A DNA stretch of 64,000 nt from Lachnospiraceae bacterium (GTDB taxonomy: Bacteria; Bacillota; Clostridia; Lachnospirales; Lachnospiraceae): contig JAIDHX010000038.1 in assembly GCA_029053015.1 (NCBI GenBank), positions 62,001 through 126,000 on the forward strand. Reading direction: 5' to 3'. The position numbers and the translations under genes were made by a program. Numbering within the stretch: the first letter of the stretch is position 1; the number at the start of each line of letters is the position of its first letter. Shown here piece by piece: positions 44,818-53,159 of this stretch. Below the pieces are notes generated by a model. It saw nothing but the letters and a program-made list of their open reading frames with translations. It did no database searches and was not told where the DNA came from.

Positions 44818-45433
44818 CGAATATTTACTTGGCAAACGAAAGGTGACAAAGGATTTACAGGCTGACTGGAACTGGATCCGCTACAAGATTGGCGGAAAAA
44901 TGTTCGCCGCAATCTGTCTGGACTGGGATAACAAGCCCTACTACATTACACTAAAGGTAGATCCCGATGAAGGTGATTTTCTGAAATCGCAGTATCCGGA
45001 TATCGTCGCAGGCTACTACATGGACAAGACGCATTACATCTCCGTAAAGCCCGACGGCGAAGTCCCCGACGAGCTGCTGATGGATCTTTTGGATAAAGCA
45101 TATAAGCTTATGCTGCAAACCTTCAGCAAAAAGCGGCAGCGGGAAATCCTCGGACTAAGCGCCTGCGGAACAGAATGTGAATCTTGCAGCTTCTTGGGCT
45201 CTCTCTGCAATGGGTGCAACGCCTCCTCCGGAAAGGTTTTCCATGCGCCGAAAGGAAAAGCCTGCCCTATCTATAGCTGTTCCGTACAAAAGCATAAATT
45301 TGCAAACTGCGCCGCCTGCGAAAATGTTCCCTGTGCCGTCTGGAAAGCCACAAAAGATCCGTCCCTTTCCGAACAGCAATTTGAGGAGTCGATTCAGACA
45401 CGGGTGAAAAATTTGAAGGGGGATTGCTCATAA
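44798..45433 (+). CDS. MmcQ/YjbR-like domain fused to DUF3795-type cysteine-rich domain
   Basis: 211 residues from MKYPWIDEY; AAAGGAGAT upstream. It overlaps the end of the WYL gene by 20 bases. The first 115 residues resemble the MmcQ/YjbR fold (KYPWIDEYLL, FAAICLDWDNKPYYITLKVDP). The last 90 residues hold about 11 cysteines in CxxxCxxC patterns (SACGTECESC, LCNGCN, NCAACENVPC), as in DUF3795 proteins that bind zinc or an Fe-S cluster. Function unknown. Confidence 0.75.
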   Translation: MKYPWIDEYLLGKRKVTKDLQADWNWIRYKIGGKMFAAICLDWDNKPYYITLKVDPDEGDFLKSQYPDIVAGYYMDKTHYISVKPDGEVPDELLMDLLDKAYKLMLQTFSKKRQREILGLSACGTECESCSFLGSLCNGCNASSGKVFHAPKGKACPIYSCSVQKHKFANCAACENVPCAVWKATKDPSLSEQQFEESIQTRVKNLKGDCS

Positions 45434-45434
45434 T

Positions 45435-46061
45435 ATGGCTTTCGATTACAAAAAGGAGTATAAAGAATTTTATCTGCCGCCCAAAAAGCCGGGAATCATA
45501 GAGATACCGGAAATGCATTACATCGCTGTCAGGGGAAAGGGCGACCCCAACGAACCGGACGGGGAATACAAGGCGTCGATAGGAATATTGTACGCCATCG
45601 CCTTCACCATCAAAATGAGCTACATGGGCAGCCATAAGATAGAGGGATATTTTCCCTATGTCGTTCCCCCGCTGGAAGGCTTGTGGTGGCAAAAGGACTG
45701 CACCGGCATCGATTACACACACAAAGAAAACTTTGAGTGGATTTCCATGATTCGGCTGCCGGAATTTGTGACAAAGGAAGAATTTACATGGGCCGTCCGC
45801 GAAGCCACTGAAAAGAAACACAGCGATTTTTCCAAAGCATACTTTTTCACCTATCCGGAAGGACTTTGCGTACAGTGTATGCACATAGGAAACTATGACA
45901 GCGAACCTGCCACCATCAGCCAAATGAACGCGTACTTATCTGAAAACAACTATTCCCTCGATTTTTCCGACACGCGCTTTCATCACGAGATATATCTAAG
46001 CGACCCTCGTCGGGCAGCTCCCGAAAAGCTACGGACAGTGATTCGGGAACCCATCAAATAG
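45435..46061 (+). CDS. GyrI-like small-molecule-binding protein
   Basis: 208 residues. It matches the stand-alone GyrI-like (SHV-fold) family with the N-terminal IIEIPEMHYIAVRGKGDPN motif, LYAIAFTIKM, and the C-terminal HHEIYLSDPRR motif. These proteins bind small molecules or act as antibiotic-sequestering factors. It starts 1 base after the previous gene, completing a three-gene operon that ends in a terminator. Confidence 0.82.
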   Translation: MAFDYKKEYKEFYLPPKKPGIIEIPEMHYIAVRGKGDPNEPDGEYKASIGILYAIAFTIKMSYMGSHKIEGYFPYVVPPLEGLWWQKDCTGIDYTHKENFEWISMIRLPEFVTKEEFTWAVREATEKKHSDFSKAYFFTYPEGLCVQCMHIGNYDSEPATISQMNAYLSENNYSLDFSDTRFHHEIYLSDPRRAAPEKLRTVIREPIK

Positions 46062-46070
46062 AAATAAGAG

Positions 46071-46118
46071 AAAATACCGTATAATAACTCCTTTCAGTTA
46101 TCGTGCGGTATTTTTTTG
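46071..46118 (+). terminator. Terminator after GyrI-like gene
   Basis: AAATACCG and GTTAT/ATAAC arms form a hairpin with CGGTATTT, followed by seven T residues. Confidence 0.8.
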
Positions 46119-46157
46119 ATTTCAAATCACTCCCATAAAATATTTTTCATACAAAGC

Positions 46158-46188
46158 TTGCTTATGACGTAACGTAATGAGTTATAAT
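46158..46188 (+). promoter_or_regulatory. MerR-type promoter with 19-bp spacer
   Basis: TTGCTT and a perfect TATAAT are 19 bases apart. The spacer contains the dyad ACGTAACGT. A stretched 19-bp spacer with a central dyad is the hallmark of MerR-activated promoters, and the first gene downstream is a MerR regulator. Confidence 0.65.
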
Positions 46189-46222
46189 AAAAAACACAGA
46201 AATTTTTTGAAACGGAGAAGGT

Positions 46223-47011
46223 ATGGAAAAGCACAGAGCAATACCGGAAGGTTATATGACAGTGGGCGAAGCTGCTAAAAAAATGGGCGTTACGGTTCGT
46301 ACTCTGCAATACTACGACAGGGAACATTTGCTGTGTCCATCCGCAGCCAGCGAGGGCGGACGCAGGCTTTACAGTGACAAAGATTTGATAAAGCTTCATC
46401 AGATTTTATCCTTAAAATCCCTTGGATTCTCTCTGGACGATATCAGGGAAAGGCTGATTCCTCTCGACAGTCCCGCCGATGTTGCCAAAGCGTTATCCGA
46501 GCAGGCGGCGGGTATACAGCAAAAAATAACATCTCTGTCAGAATCTCTGAAAGAAATTGAGGCCTTGAAAAATGAGGTCCTGCAAATGCAGCAGGTAGAC
46601 TTTAAAAAGTATGCTGACATTATTGTCAATCTTCAGATGAAAAATGAGTTTTACTTTTTAATCAAACATTTTGACGATAAAATGCTTGACCATATTCACA
46701 ATCAATTTGACAAAGACAGCGCCTTGGCCTTTATAAAGCGGTTTTCGCTTGTGATGGATGCATTTGCAAAATTACAGGAGCAGAATCTTCCGTCCGACAG
46801 CGAAGAAAGCCTGCTTTTAGCAAAGGATTTCTGGGATATTGTGACGGAATTTACCGGCGGCGATATGAGTCTGCTGTCCCAGCTTTTGGAAATCGCAAAA
46901 CCGGAAGGGGCAAATGAGGATTGGGAGGAAAAGCTTACCTTGATTCAGTCCTATATCCAGCCGGCTTTGGAAGCGTATTTTAAGAGGGCAGGCACGAATC
47001 CATTTGCCTGA
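46223..47011 (+). CDS. MerR-family transcriptional regulator
   Basis: 262 residues. N-terminal HTH (10-75) reads MTVGEAAKKMGVTVRTLQYYD with SLGFSLDDIRERL. A coiled-coil dimer helix follows (about 90-130), then a ligand-sensing C-terminal domain of about 130 residues, longer than in metal-sensing MerR members and like TipA/BmrR-type effector domains. It leads an operon with an ABC efflux pair and is preceded by a 19-bp-spacer promoter, so it probably activates that operon in response to a drug or peptide. Confidence 0.88.
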   Translation: MEKHRAIPEGYMTVGEAAKKMGVTVRTLQYYDREHLLCPSAASEGGRRLYSDKDLIKLHQILSLKSLGFSLDDIRERLIPLDSPADVAKALSEQAAGIQQKITSLSESLKEIEALKNEVLQMQQVDFKKYADIIVNLQMKNEFYFLIKHFDDKMLDHIHNQFDKDSALAFIKRFSLVMDAFAKLQEQNLPSDSEESLLLAKDFWDIVTEFTGGDMSLLSQLLEIAKPEGANEDWEEKLTLIQSYIQPALEAYFKRAGTNPFA

Positions 47012-47046
47012 ACCCGTTTCAAATGTGCACAGGAGGAATACTTAAC

Positions 47047-47862
47047 ATGAGTTATGCAATATCCGTTCACGGACTGGAAAAAAGCTACGGCAGCCACGCC
47101 GTACTGAAAGGCATCGATTTTAACGTGGTAAAAGGTGAAATGTTTGCGCTGCTTGGCGTCAACGGCGCGGGAAAGACCACTACGCTTTCCTGTATCGAAG
47201 GCTTGAAAAAATACGGAAAAGGAGACATTACCATAGATGGCAAAATGGGTATACAATTGCAGTCGGCTTCCCTTCCCGCCCATATAAAGCCCATGGAGGC
47301 AGTCCGGTTGTTTGCCAAATGGAAAAAGACCTCCATTGACGAATCTACGCTTGCCGCCCTTGGCATCCCCGAATTAAAGAATAAATGCTATTTTGAACTG
47401 TCAACAGGACAAAAAAGACGTCTGCACCTTGCCCTTGCTTTAACGGGCAATCCGGATATTCTGTTTTTGGATGAACCGACCGCCGGTCTTGATGTGGAGG
47501 GCAGAGCGGCGCTCCACGACCTTATCCGCCAATTGAAAGCGAACGGCAAAACCATCATTCTCGCCAGTCACGATATGGCGGAAGTGGAAGCCCTTTGTGA
47601 CAGGATTGTCATTTTAAATGAAGGGAAAATTATATTTGAGGGAACTGCCGCAGAGTTGACAGAGCAGATGGGTGAACATTATATCGTTCACATTAAGACA
47701 GAACAGGGCAGCGAGAGTTTTGAAACCGACAACATTGAAGATTCGCTTTTGTCACTGCTTGGCAGTTTAAAACAAAAAGGAAGCAGAATACGGGATATCA
47801 AAGTAGACCGCGGCTCATTGGAGCAACATTTTATGAAAATGACAAGGAGGACAAATGCATGA
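47047..47862 (+). CDS. ABC transporter ATP-binding protein (drug/peptide efflux)
   Basis: 271 residues from MSYAIS, preceded by AGGAGG. Walker A GVNGAGKTT, a variant signature LSTGQKRRLHLALAL, Walker B DILFLDEPTAGLD, and switch His in LASHD are present; the C-terminal domain is of the DrrA type. It overlaps the permease gene by 4 bases (ATGA). Confidence 0.9.
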   Translation: MSYAISVHGLEKSYGSHAVLKGIDFNVVKGEMFALLGVNGAGKTTTLSCIEGLKKYGKGDITIDGKMGIQLQSASLPAHIKPMEAVRLFAKWKKTSIDESTLAALGIPELKNKCYFELSTGQKRRLHLALALTGNPDILFLDEPTAGLDVEGRAALHDLIRQLKANGKTIILASHDMAEVEALCDRIVILNEGKIIFEGTAAELTEQMGEHYIVHIKTEQGSESFETDNIEDSLLSLLGSLKQKGSRIRDIKVDRGSLEQHFMKMTRRTNA

Positions 47863-48575
47863 GCGCTTTTCTTTACGGAGTGTCATTACAATGGAAACTG
47901 GATATCAGGAGCAAATCACTTCTCGTCTCCTGCTACCTTGTCCCGCTTATTTTCTTTGCCCTTATGGGCGGTATCTTTACTTCCGTAAATCCGGAAATGA
48001 AAGATACGCTCATACAGTCCATGACCATAATGGGCGTATCCATGGGCGCCTTTATCGGCTTTCCTGTTTCCCTTGTGGAAACCTACGGCAGCGATATAAA
48101 AAATGTCTATAAGGTCAATGATGCGCCCCTGTTTTTCGGACTGGTTTCCATGTTTCTCTCCACTTTTATTCATCTGCTGCTTATGTCTGTCATCATATTT
48201 TTGGCAGCTCCCGCTGCTTTTGGCGCAAGTATTCCCCAAAACCTGCCGCTTTACTTTGCAGCGCTGGCAGTTTTTACCGCTGCCTCTCTTGGCGTTGGAA
48301 GTCTCCTTGGACTGGCTGTCAAAAGTCAGGCAAAGCTTCCCATGTTTGCCCAGCTTATCTTCCTGCCGTCCATTATGCTGTCCGGCATCATGTTTCCGCT
48401 CGAATTACTGCCCAAAGCCCTCGCCGCTATCGGGAAAATTTTCCCTGCAGTATGGGGTTACCAACTTATGTTTAACGATGGCTTCCGTCTTCAAAATCTG
48501 TGGTATCTGCTGCTTTTGTTTGTGGTATCCGCGGTCGGATGCGCGCTTCTGCTTCGAAGATTGGCTAACGAATAA
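47859..48575 (+). CDS. ABC-2-type transporter permease
   Basis: 238 residues with six predicted membrane segments and the ABC-2 family motif IMLSGIMFPLELLPK before the last segments. Together with the ATPase it makes a half-size exporter, controlled by the MerR regulator in front. Substrate unknown. Confidence 0.87.
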   Translation: MSAFLYGVSLQWKLDIRSKSLLVSCYLVPLIFFALMGGIFTSVNPEMKDTLIQSMTIMGVSMGAFIGFPVSLVETYGSDIKNVYKVNDAPLFFGLVSMFLSTFIHLLLMSVIIFLAAPAAFGASIPQNLPLYFAALAVFTAASLGVGSLLGLAVKSQAKLPMFAQLIFLPSIMLSGIMFPLELLPKALAAIGKIFPAVWGYQLMFNDGFRLQNLWYLLLLFVVSAVGCALLLRRLANE

Positions 48576-48613
48576 CAGACTTCGCGTTTGTTTCAAAGGT
48601 GGCTGCAAATTTA

Positions 48614-48662
48614 AAGGGAAACTGCTATCGCCTAACAGTTTCCCTTCCGTTTTATTTCTTTT
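48614..48662 (+). terminator. Terminator between convergent genes
   Basis: AAGGGAAACTG pairs with CAGTTTCCCTT around an 11-base loop, with a T-rich tail on the plus strand. It ends the MerR-ABC operon. Confidence 0.75.
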
Positions 48663-48683
48663 GTATAACCTAAAAACAGCCAT

Positions 48684-49208
48684 TCAATACCCATTCGTAA
48701 GTATCTTCCATTTACCGTTTTCCTTGATTAACCAGTAACCATAGTTCACAAGTTTTTCCCCCGCCTCCATTCCGGAACCCAGCGCGGAGCCTGTCTGCTT
48801 TTCAACAACAGAAAAACTGCAGGAAAAATAAATTACTTTTGCTTCCGGTTTATATTCGGCAAACCGCCTTCCTGTCCCACGCACATATCCTATTTGCCGA
48901 TAGCTTAAATCAATGTCATATTCTGCATGGAAACCTTCCAATATGATACCACTCCCAAGTTCATATGATTGCCGCTTTCTTTCCAATTCGTCCGCATAGA
49001 ATTCTGACAGGCAGCCTAAGCATCCTGAAATATCCCCCTGGTTTTCTAATGCAATATATGCCAACAGAGCTTTTTCCGCCTGCGCCACATCTTGCTTTGT
49101 CAGTCCGTTTTTGTCTTTATCTACTGCATAAAAATAATATAATATGCCGCCTGCTGCCAATAATACGATTATGCCGATAAGGGCAATCTTTTTCCACTTG
49201 CTTTTCAT
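48684..49208 (-). CDS. Membrane-anchored small extracellular protein, copy 1 of a tandem pair
   Basis: 174 residues. A lysine-rich N-terminus and one membrane segment (8-27) are followed by an extracellular domain with ALLAYIALENQGDISG, AEYDIDLSYRQIG and a C-terminal WLIKENGKWKIL strand, resembling DUF4829/NTF2-like lipoprotein-type domains. It is about 80% identical to the next gene upstream (49292-49804), and the duplication includes flanking sequence. Function unknown. Confidence 0.75.
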   Translation of the reverse strand: MKSKWKKIALIGIIVLLAAGGILYYFYAVDKDKNGLTKQDVAQAEKALLAYIALENQGDISGCLGCLSEFYADELERKRQSYELGSGIILEGFHAEYDIDLSYRQIGYVRGTGRRFAEYKPEAKVIYFSCSFSVVEKQTGSALGSGMEAGEKLVNYGYWLIKENGKWKILTNGY

Positions 49209-49291
49209 TTTACGCCTTTCTTCAGCCTCACATGGTTACTTATCAAACGTGCCTCCTCATTGTAAACAAGCAACTCGGGTGCGCGTTTGTT

Positions 49292-49804
49292 TCAATACCC
49301 ATTCGCAAGTATCTTCCATTGACCATTTTCCTTGATTAAACAGTAACCATATCCCACATGTTTTTCCCCTGCTTCCATTGCGGAACTCTGTGCGGAACCG
49401 GCAACGGAAAAACTGCAGGAAAAATAAATTACCTTTGCTTCCGGTTTATATTCAGCCACCGAACTTCCCCATCCACGCAAAGATTTTATCTGCCGATAGC
49501 TTAAATCAATGTCATATTCCGCATGGAAATCTTCAAATATGATACCATTCGTATATTCATATGATTTCCGCTGTCTTTCCAATTCATCCGCATAAAATTC
49601 TGACAGACAGTTTAAACATCCTGAAATATCCCCCTGATTTTTCAATGCAATATATGCCAACAGCGCTTTTTCCGCCTGCGCCACATCTTGCTTTGTCAGT
49701 CCGTTTTTGTCTTTTTCTATCGCGTAAAAATAATATAATATGCTGCCTGCTGCCAATAATACGATTATGCCGATAACTGCAATCTTTTTCCACTTGCTTT
49801 TCAT
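49292..49804 (-). CDS. Membrane-anchored small extracellular protein, copy 2
   Basis: 170 residues, paralogue of 48684-49208 with the same anchor (8-27) and the same DISGC, AEYDIDLSYRQIK and CLIKENGQWKIL segments; main changes are in the region after the Tyr-Glu-Tyr near 90-130. It follows the amidase gene by 27 bases, so it is probably in the amidase operon. It may be an immunity or wall-associated factor, but nothing in the sequence settles this. Confidence 0.75.
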   Translation of the reverse strand: MKSKWKKIAVIGIIVLLAAGSILYYFYAIEKDKNGLTKQDVAQAEKALLAYIALKNQGDISGCLNCLSEFYADELERQRKSYEYTNGIIFEDFHAEYDIDLSYRQIKSLRGWGSSVAEYKPEAKVIYFSCSFSVAGSAQSSAMEAGEKHVGYGYCLIKENGQWKILANGY

Positions 49805-49831
49805 TTTACGCCTTTCTTCAGCCTCACATGG

Positions 49832-51079
49832 TTACTTATCAAACGTGCCTGCATGGAATCGCATTTGCCGCATATAGCGACCGTCCGTCCCTATCAATTC
49901 AGTTAATTTTCTGCTACTGTAATTATAGGTATGTTGTGCGACATATATAAGATCATACGAAGGATTTGAACCTCCCGGCACCGACACAGCATACACCGAA
50001 TGATAATAGGAACTGCCGTCTCCACTAACCTGTAAAATATCCCCTGCTGAAATGTCAATGGGCAGCACACCTGTATACCAGCCACCATTGTTGTACCCTG
50101 TCGCTTTAGGCCCATTTCCCGTGTTACCCGTCACATAACTCCAAAAACTGTCTACGCTTTCCCAATTTGGCATCCCGCCGCCACTTCCACCTTGCCAAAC
50201 GCCGGGAACCATCCTAACCTTATTACTTATATTGTTTATCATGTCCGCATTACTCATTGTGCTATTCCAGCCGCCATAAGCTGCCCAGACACATTGAGAC
50301 ACAAAATTCGTACAATCACGTGTTTCCACATTATAAAAATTTCCATTTGGACTGCTTCCATAAATTCGCGCATATTGCACCCCTCTCCCGGCATCATACG
50401 CATATGACGCTGCACGCGAAATACTTTCCTCTACCGCAGACACACTTCCGATTTGTTCCTGTGTGACTTCATCCATTTCCTGTCTCAACATTTCAAGTTC
50501 CGTAATCAGAATATCCAATTTATTGGATAAATTCTCTTCTGTGCTCTCTGCTGACATCATTTCAGGTATAGCTGCCATTTTATTACAAAAACTTCCGTAA
50601 AAGTCTTCCTCAGTAAATACTATTTTTGTAATTTTATATTCTCCGAAAACATCCCTTACCTGCATATCAATCTGCACATTGTATGCATATCCGGTTCCAC
50701 CGTCTGTATATTCAAAATCTTCATTTAAGTATATGTGTAAATTAACAACATCCGCACTACCTGACACCACTTCCGTTTTTACTATACTACAATCGTGAGA
50801 GCGGTACCCGCTATTCATGTTCTGCATAATGGCAAACCGCCATTCCATAAATGCTTCAAAAAAAGCATTATCATCATTTTGCTCCATTATCTGCTGCAAT
50901 TCACTTGTGCTTTGCTGCACCAAAGAATCCGAATAAGCTTTTGCGAAATCTTGTGCAATGACATCAACATCTCTGTCACATACAACATTTTCATTTGCAC
51001 TCGCACTCACTGTGCACAAAGCAAACAGTAAAATAAAAGCGGTTATAATTGATGTTAGCTTTTTACAATTTTTCTTCAT
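49832..51079 (-). CDS. Secreted amidase-domain protein (Amidase_6 type)
   Basis: 415 residues. A cleavable signal peptide (1-28, ending in SASA) is followed by an NTF2-like region (30-190) and a putative amidase domain (230-415) with catalytic-type Cys in RDCTNFVSQCVWAAYGG and His in YYHSVYAV. Such proteins are found outside the cell in Clostridia and may cleave wall peptides. Start supported by an AGGAGA-like site upstream. Confidence 0.83.
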   Translation of the reverse strand: MKKNCKKLTSIITAFILLFALCTVSASANENVVCDRDVDVIAQDFAKAYSDSLVQQSTSELQQIMEQNDDNAFFEAFMEWRFAIMQNMNSGYRSHDCSIVKTEVVSGSADVVNLHIYLNEDFEYTDGGTGYAYNVQIDMQVRDVFGEYKITKIVFTEEDFYGSFCNKMAAIPEMMSAESTEENLSNKLDILITELEMLRQEMDEVTQEQIGSVSAVEESISRAASYAYDAGRGVQYARIYGSSPNGNFYNVETRDCTNFVSQCVWAAYGGWNSTMSNADMINNISNKVRMVPGVWQGGSGGGMPNWESVDSFWSYVTGNTGNGPKATGYNNGGWYTGVLPIDISAGDILQVSGDGSSYYHSVYAVSVPGGSNPSYDLIYVAQHTYNYSSRKLTELIGTDGRYMRQMRFHAGTFDK

Positions 51080-51143
51080 AAAGTCTCCTTTCCGATATGT
51101 CTAATATTATGACAACAAATTATCATGCCAATGCAATAATTTC

Positions 51144-51185
51144 AAGGGTCAGAGCTGTCAAAAACACTTTGACGCTCTGACCCTT
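51144..51185. terminator. Hairpin between ABC-F and amidase genes
   Basis: AAGGGTCAGAGC pairs with GCTCTGACCCTT. No good T-run follows on either strand, so it is a transcript-end hairpin by position more than by sequence. Confidence 0.5.
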
Positions 51186-51197
51186 GTATTAATTTAT

Positions 51198-52736
51198 TTA
51201 TCTCTTACTGCAAATATCTTCCACGGATACCTTCCGTGCCCACTCCTTATAAAACGCCTCCTCATGGGAAACAAGCAGAACCGTGCCGGAAAATTCTGAC
51301 AATGCTGTCTGCAGTGCTTCCTTTGCCCGAATGTCAAGATGGTTTGTCGGTTCGTCCAGTATCAGAAAATTGCAGGGCGTAAGCGTCAGCAGGCACATTT
51401 TTACCTTTGCCTGCTCCCCGCCGCTCAAGGTTCCCAACGGCTGTGCGGCGTGCTTTTCCGAGATTCCGCATCTTGCAAGTTTTTTCCTGATTTCCTTCAT
51501 TACCATGTTTGGATATGCGTCGGCAACTGCCTGAATAGGCGTCTTTGCCTCGTCCTCCCATACCAAATCCTGCGCAAAATAACCAATTACAACCTGCTCT
51601 GAAAACCGAAAACTGCCTTGCATGGGTGCAAGCTCCCCGACAAGCGTTTTTAACAGCGTGGATTTTCCGATTCCGTTGAAGCCCGAAATCACCACCTTCT
51701 GCCCGCCCCTTACGGTAAAATCAAGACCTGATAGAACGGGGTACTGATACCCCACTGCCAGCCTTTTTATTTGGAGATGCTCCACATTTGTAAGCGGCAG
51801 CGCCGAAAATTGAAACTGCGGCGTTATCTCCTTCTCTTCCAGCGCCTCCATTTTTTCCATTCGCTCCAGACGAGTCCGTCTGCCCCTTGCCATTTTGGAC
51901 TTGATTCCCGCAATATTTTTACGGATAAATTCCTCCGTCTTTTTAATTTCTCTCTGCTGGGCTGCATACTGACGCACATAATCCTCCCGCAGAAGCGTTT
52001 TCTTTTTCAAAAATTCGGAGTATGTCCCATAGTATTTTGCTATGGTTTTGTTGTCGATGTCGCAGATACGGTTTGCAATTTTTTCCAGAAAATCATAGTC
52101 ATGCGACACCACCATAAAGGCATTCTCCAGTCCTGCCAGATAGTCTGACAGCCACGCGATATGCTCCTTGTCCAAAAAATTCGTCGGCTCATCCAACAGC
52201 AGCACATCCGGCTTTTCCAAAAGCAGCTTCGCTAAAATCACCTTTGCCCGCTGTCCGCCGCTCATCTGCCCGACAGGACGCGCAAGCCCAATTGCAGACA
52301 GTCCCAGCCCGCCTGCCACTTGTCCGATACGGGTATCAATATCATAAAAATCCTGTATTTCAAGCCGCTCCTGATACTTTGCCGCAAGTTTCAGCGCCTC
52401 TTCATCGTCCGCTGCTTTCTCATAAAGCAGAAGCATTTCCTGCTCAAGCCGATACAGTCCCTCATATGCTGATTTTAAAAACGCCTCCATGGTAATATCC
52501 TTTTTTATTTCTGCATATTGGTCCAGATAGCCCACGGATGCCTTCGGATTTCGTATTACACGTCCGGCATCCGGCATAATCTGTCCTGTACAGATTTTAA
52601 TCAAGGTGCTCTTTCCCGCGCCATTCTGCCCCACAATGCCGATATGCTCTCCCTTATTCAGTGTAAAACCTGCATTTCTGTAAAGCAGATTATCTCCGAA
52701 AGCATGGGTCAGACCTTCTACTTCTAATAAACTCAT
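51198..52736 (-). CDS. ABC-F family ATPase, possibly ribosome-protecting
   Basis: 512 residues from the ATG at 52736 (a GTG at 52745 is too close to the AAAGGA site). Two ATPase domains without membrane parts: GQNGAGKST near 40, signature MSGGQRAKV, LLLDEPTNFLD; then GFNGIGKST, LSGGEQAKV and ILDEPTNHLD. The linker between them (about 250-310) is basic (KMARGRRTRLERM), as in factors that reach the ribosome's peptidyl transferase centre. The regulated leader (52786-53102) is typical of antibiotic-resistance ABC-F genes, which is the main reason to suspect a resistance role. Confidence 0.85.
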   Translation of the reverse strand: MSLLEVEGLTHAFGDNLLYRNAGFTLNKGEHIGIVGQNGAGKSTLIKICTGQIMPDAGRVIRNPKASVGYLDQYAEIKKDITMEAFLKSAYEGLYRLEQEMLLLYEKAADDEEALKLAAKYQERLEIQDFYDIDTRIGQVAGGLGLSAIGLARPVGQMSGGQRAKVILAKLLLEKPDVLLLDEPTNFLDKEHIAWLSDYLAGLENAFMVVSHDYDFLEKIANRICDIDNKTIAKYYGTYSEFLKKKTLLREDYVRQYAAQQREIKKTEEFIRKNIAGIKSKMARGRRTRLERMEKMEALEEKEITPQFQFSALPLTNVEHLQIKRLAVGYQYPVLSGLDFTVRGGQKVVISGFNGIGKSTLLKTLVGELAPMQGSFRFSEQVVIGYFAQDLVWEDEAKTPIQAVADAYPNMVMKEIRKKLARCGISEKHAAQPLGTLSGGEQAKVKMCLLTLTPCNFLILDEPTNHLDIRAKEALQTALSEFSGTVLLVSHEEAFYKEWARKVSVEDICSKR

Positions 52737-52785
52737 CTCTATCACATTCCTTTCAACGCTAATTCACAATGGCCTATTAAAATAC

Positions 52786-52834
52786 AAAAAGGCAGAAAGC
52801 TTTCGTGCATTTTTCTGCACCGCCTTCTGCCTTT
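52786..52834 (-). terminator. Attenuator terminator in ABC-F leader
   Basis: On the minus strand AAAGGCAGAA pairs with TTTCTGCCTTT, enclosing a smaller GTGCA/TGCAC hairpin, and is followed by TTTTTGTATTTT. It lies about 50 bases before the ABC-F start, so read-through must be regulated. Confidence 0.75.
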
Positions 52835-52891
52835 ATAAAAGCGCCTGCCAAGCATATAAGCATGCTTTTTTGCTAACGCTTTTTACATCAC

Positions 52892-52926
52892 AAAAGGCTA
52901 CGGACAAAACATTGTCCATAGCCTTT
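52892..52926 (-). promoter_or_regulatory. Second strong leader hairpin
   Basis: AAAGGCTATGGACAATG and TTTGTCCGTAGCCTTT form a near-perfect stem on the minus strand with a TTTTG tail. It may be an additional terminator or a stalling/anti-termination element. Confidence 0.55.
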
Positions 52927-52958
52927 CACGCCTGATTTACCCACGGAAAACAAGCCAT
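52926..52958 (-). CDS. Possible second leader micro-ORF
   Basis: Reads MACFPWVNQA and stops. It has no clear ribosome site, so it is a weak candidate; its position just before the hairpin is suggestive. Confidence 0.25.
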   Translation of the reverse strand: MACFPWVNQA

Positions 52959-52979
52959 AAGCGCACTGCTGCACTTACC

Positions 52980-53062
52980 GCTCTGTTTCCCGATGAAATC
53001 CAAATACGCTGTTCAAGCGCTATACTCTGTACAATGTTTCATCGGTATGGATTGTACAGAGC
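52980..53062 (-). promoter_or_regulatory. Alternative hairpins of ABC-F attenuator
   Basis: Three mutually exclusive pairings can be drawn: CTCTGTACAAT with ATTGTACAGAG (53025-53061, perfect 11 bp); CCGATGAAA with TTTCATCGG (52990-53045, perfect 9 bp); and GCTCTGT (52980-52986) with ACAGAGC (53056-53062). The first lies inside the leader peptide frame, so a stalled ribosome would change which stem forms. Confidence 0.7.
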
Positions 53063-53102
53063 TGCGTTTTCTGCAAAGCTGACTGGTTAAATAATAACCC
53101 AT
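53013..53102 (-). CDS. Leader peptide upstream of ABC-F gene
   Basis: 29 codons beginning MGYYLTSQLCRKRSS and ending EYSA. AAGGAG lies 7 bases upstream, a strong site. The frame overlaps the alternative hairpins. By analogy with resistance ABC-F leaders, ribosome stalling on this peptide in the presence of an antibiotic would favour read-through into the ABC-F gene. Inference only. Confidence 0.6.
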   Translation of the reverse strand: MGYYLTSQLCRKRSSVQSIPMKHCTEYSA

Positions 53103-53159
53103 GGTAATTCTCCTTTTATTCCTACATATGATTACTGAATTTAATCGAAAAGCACTAAT

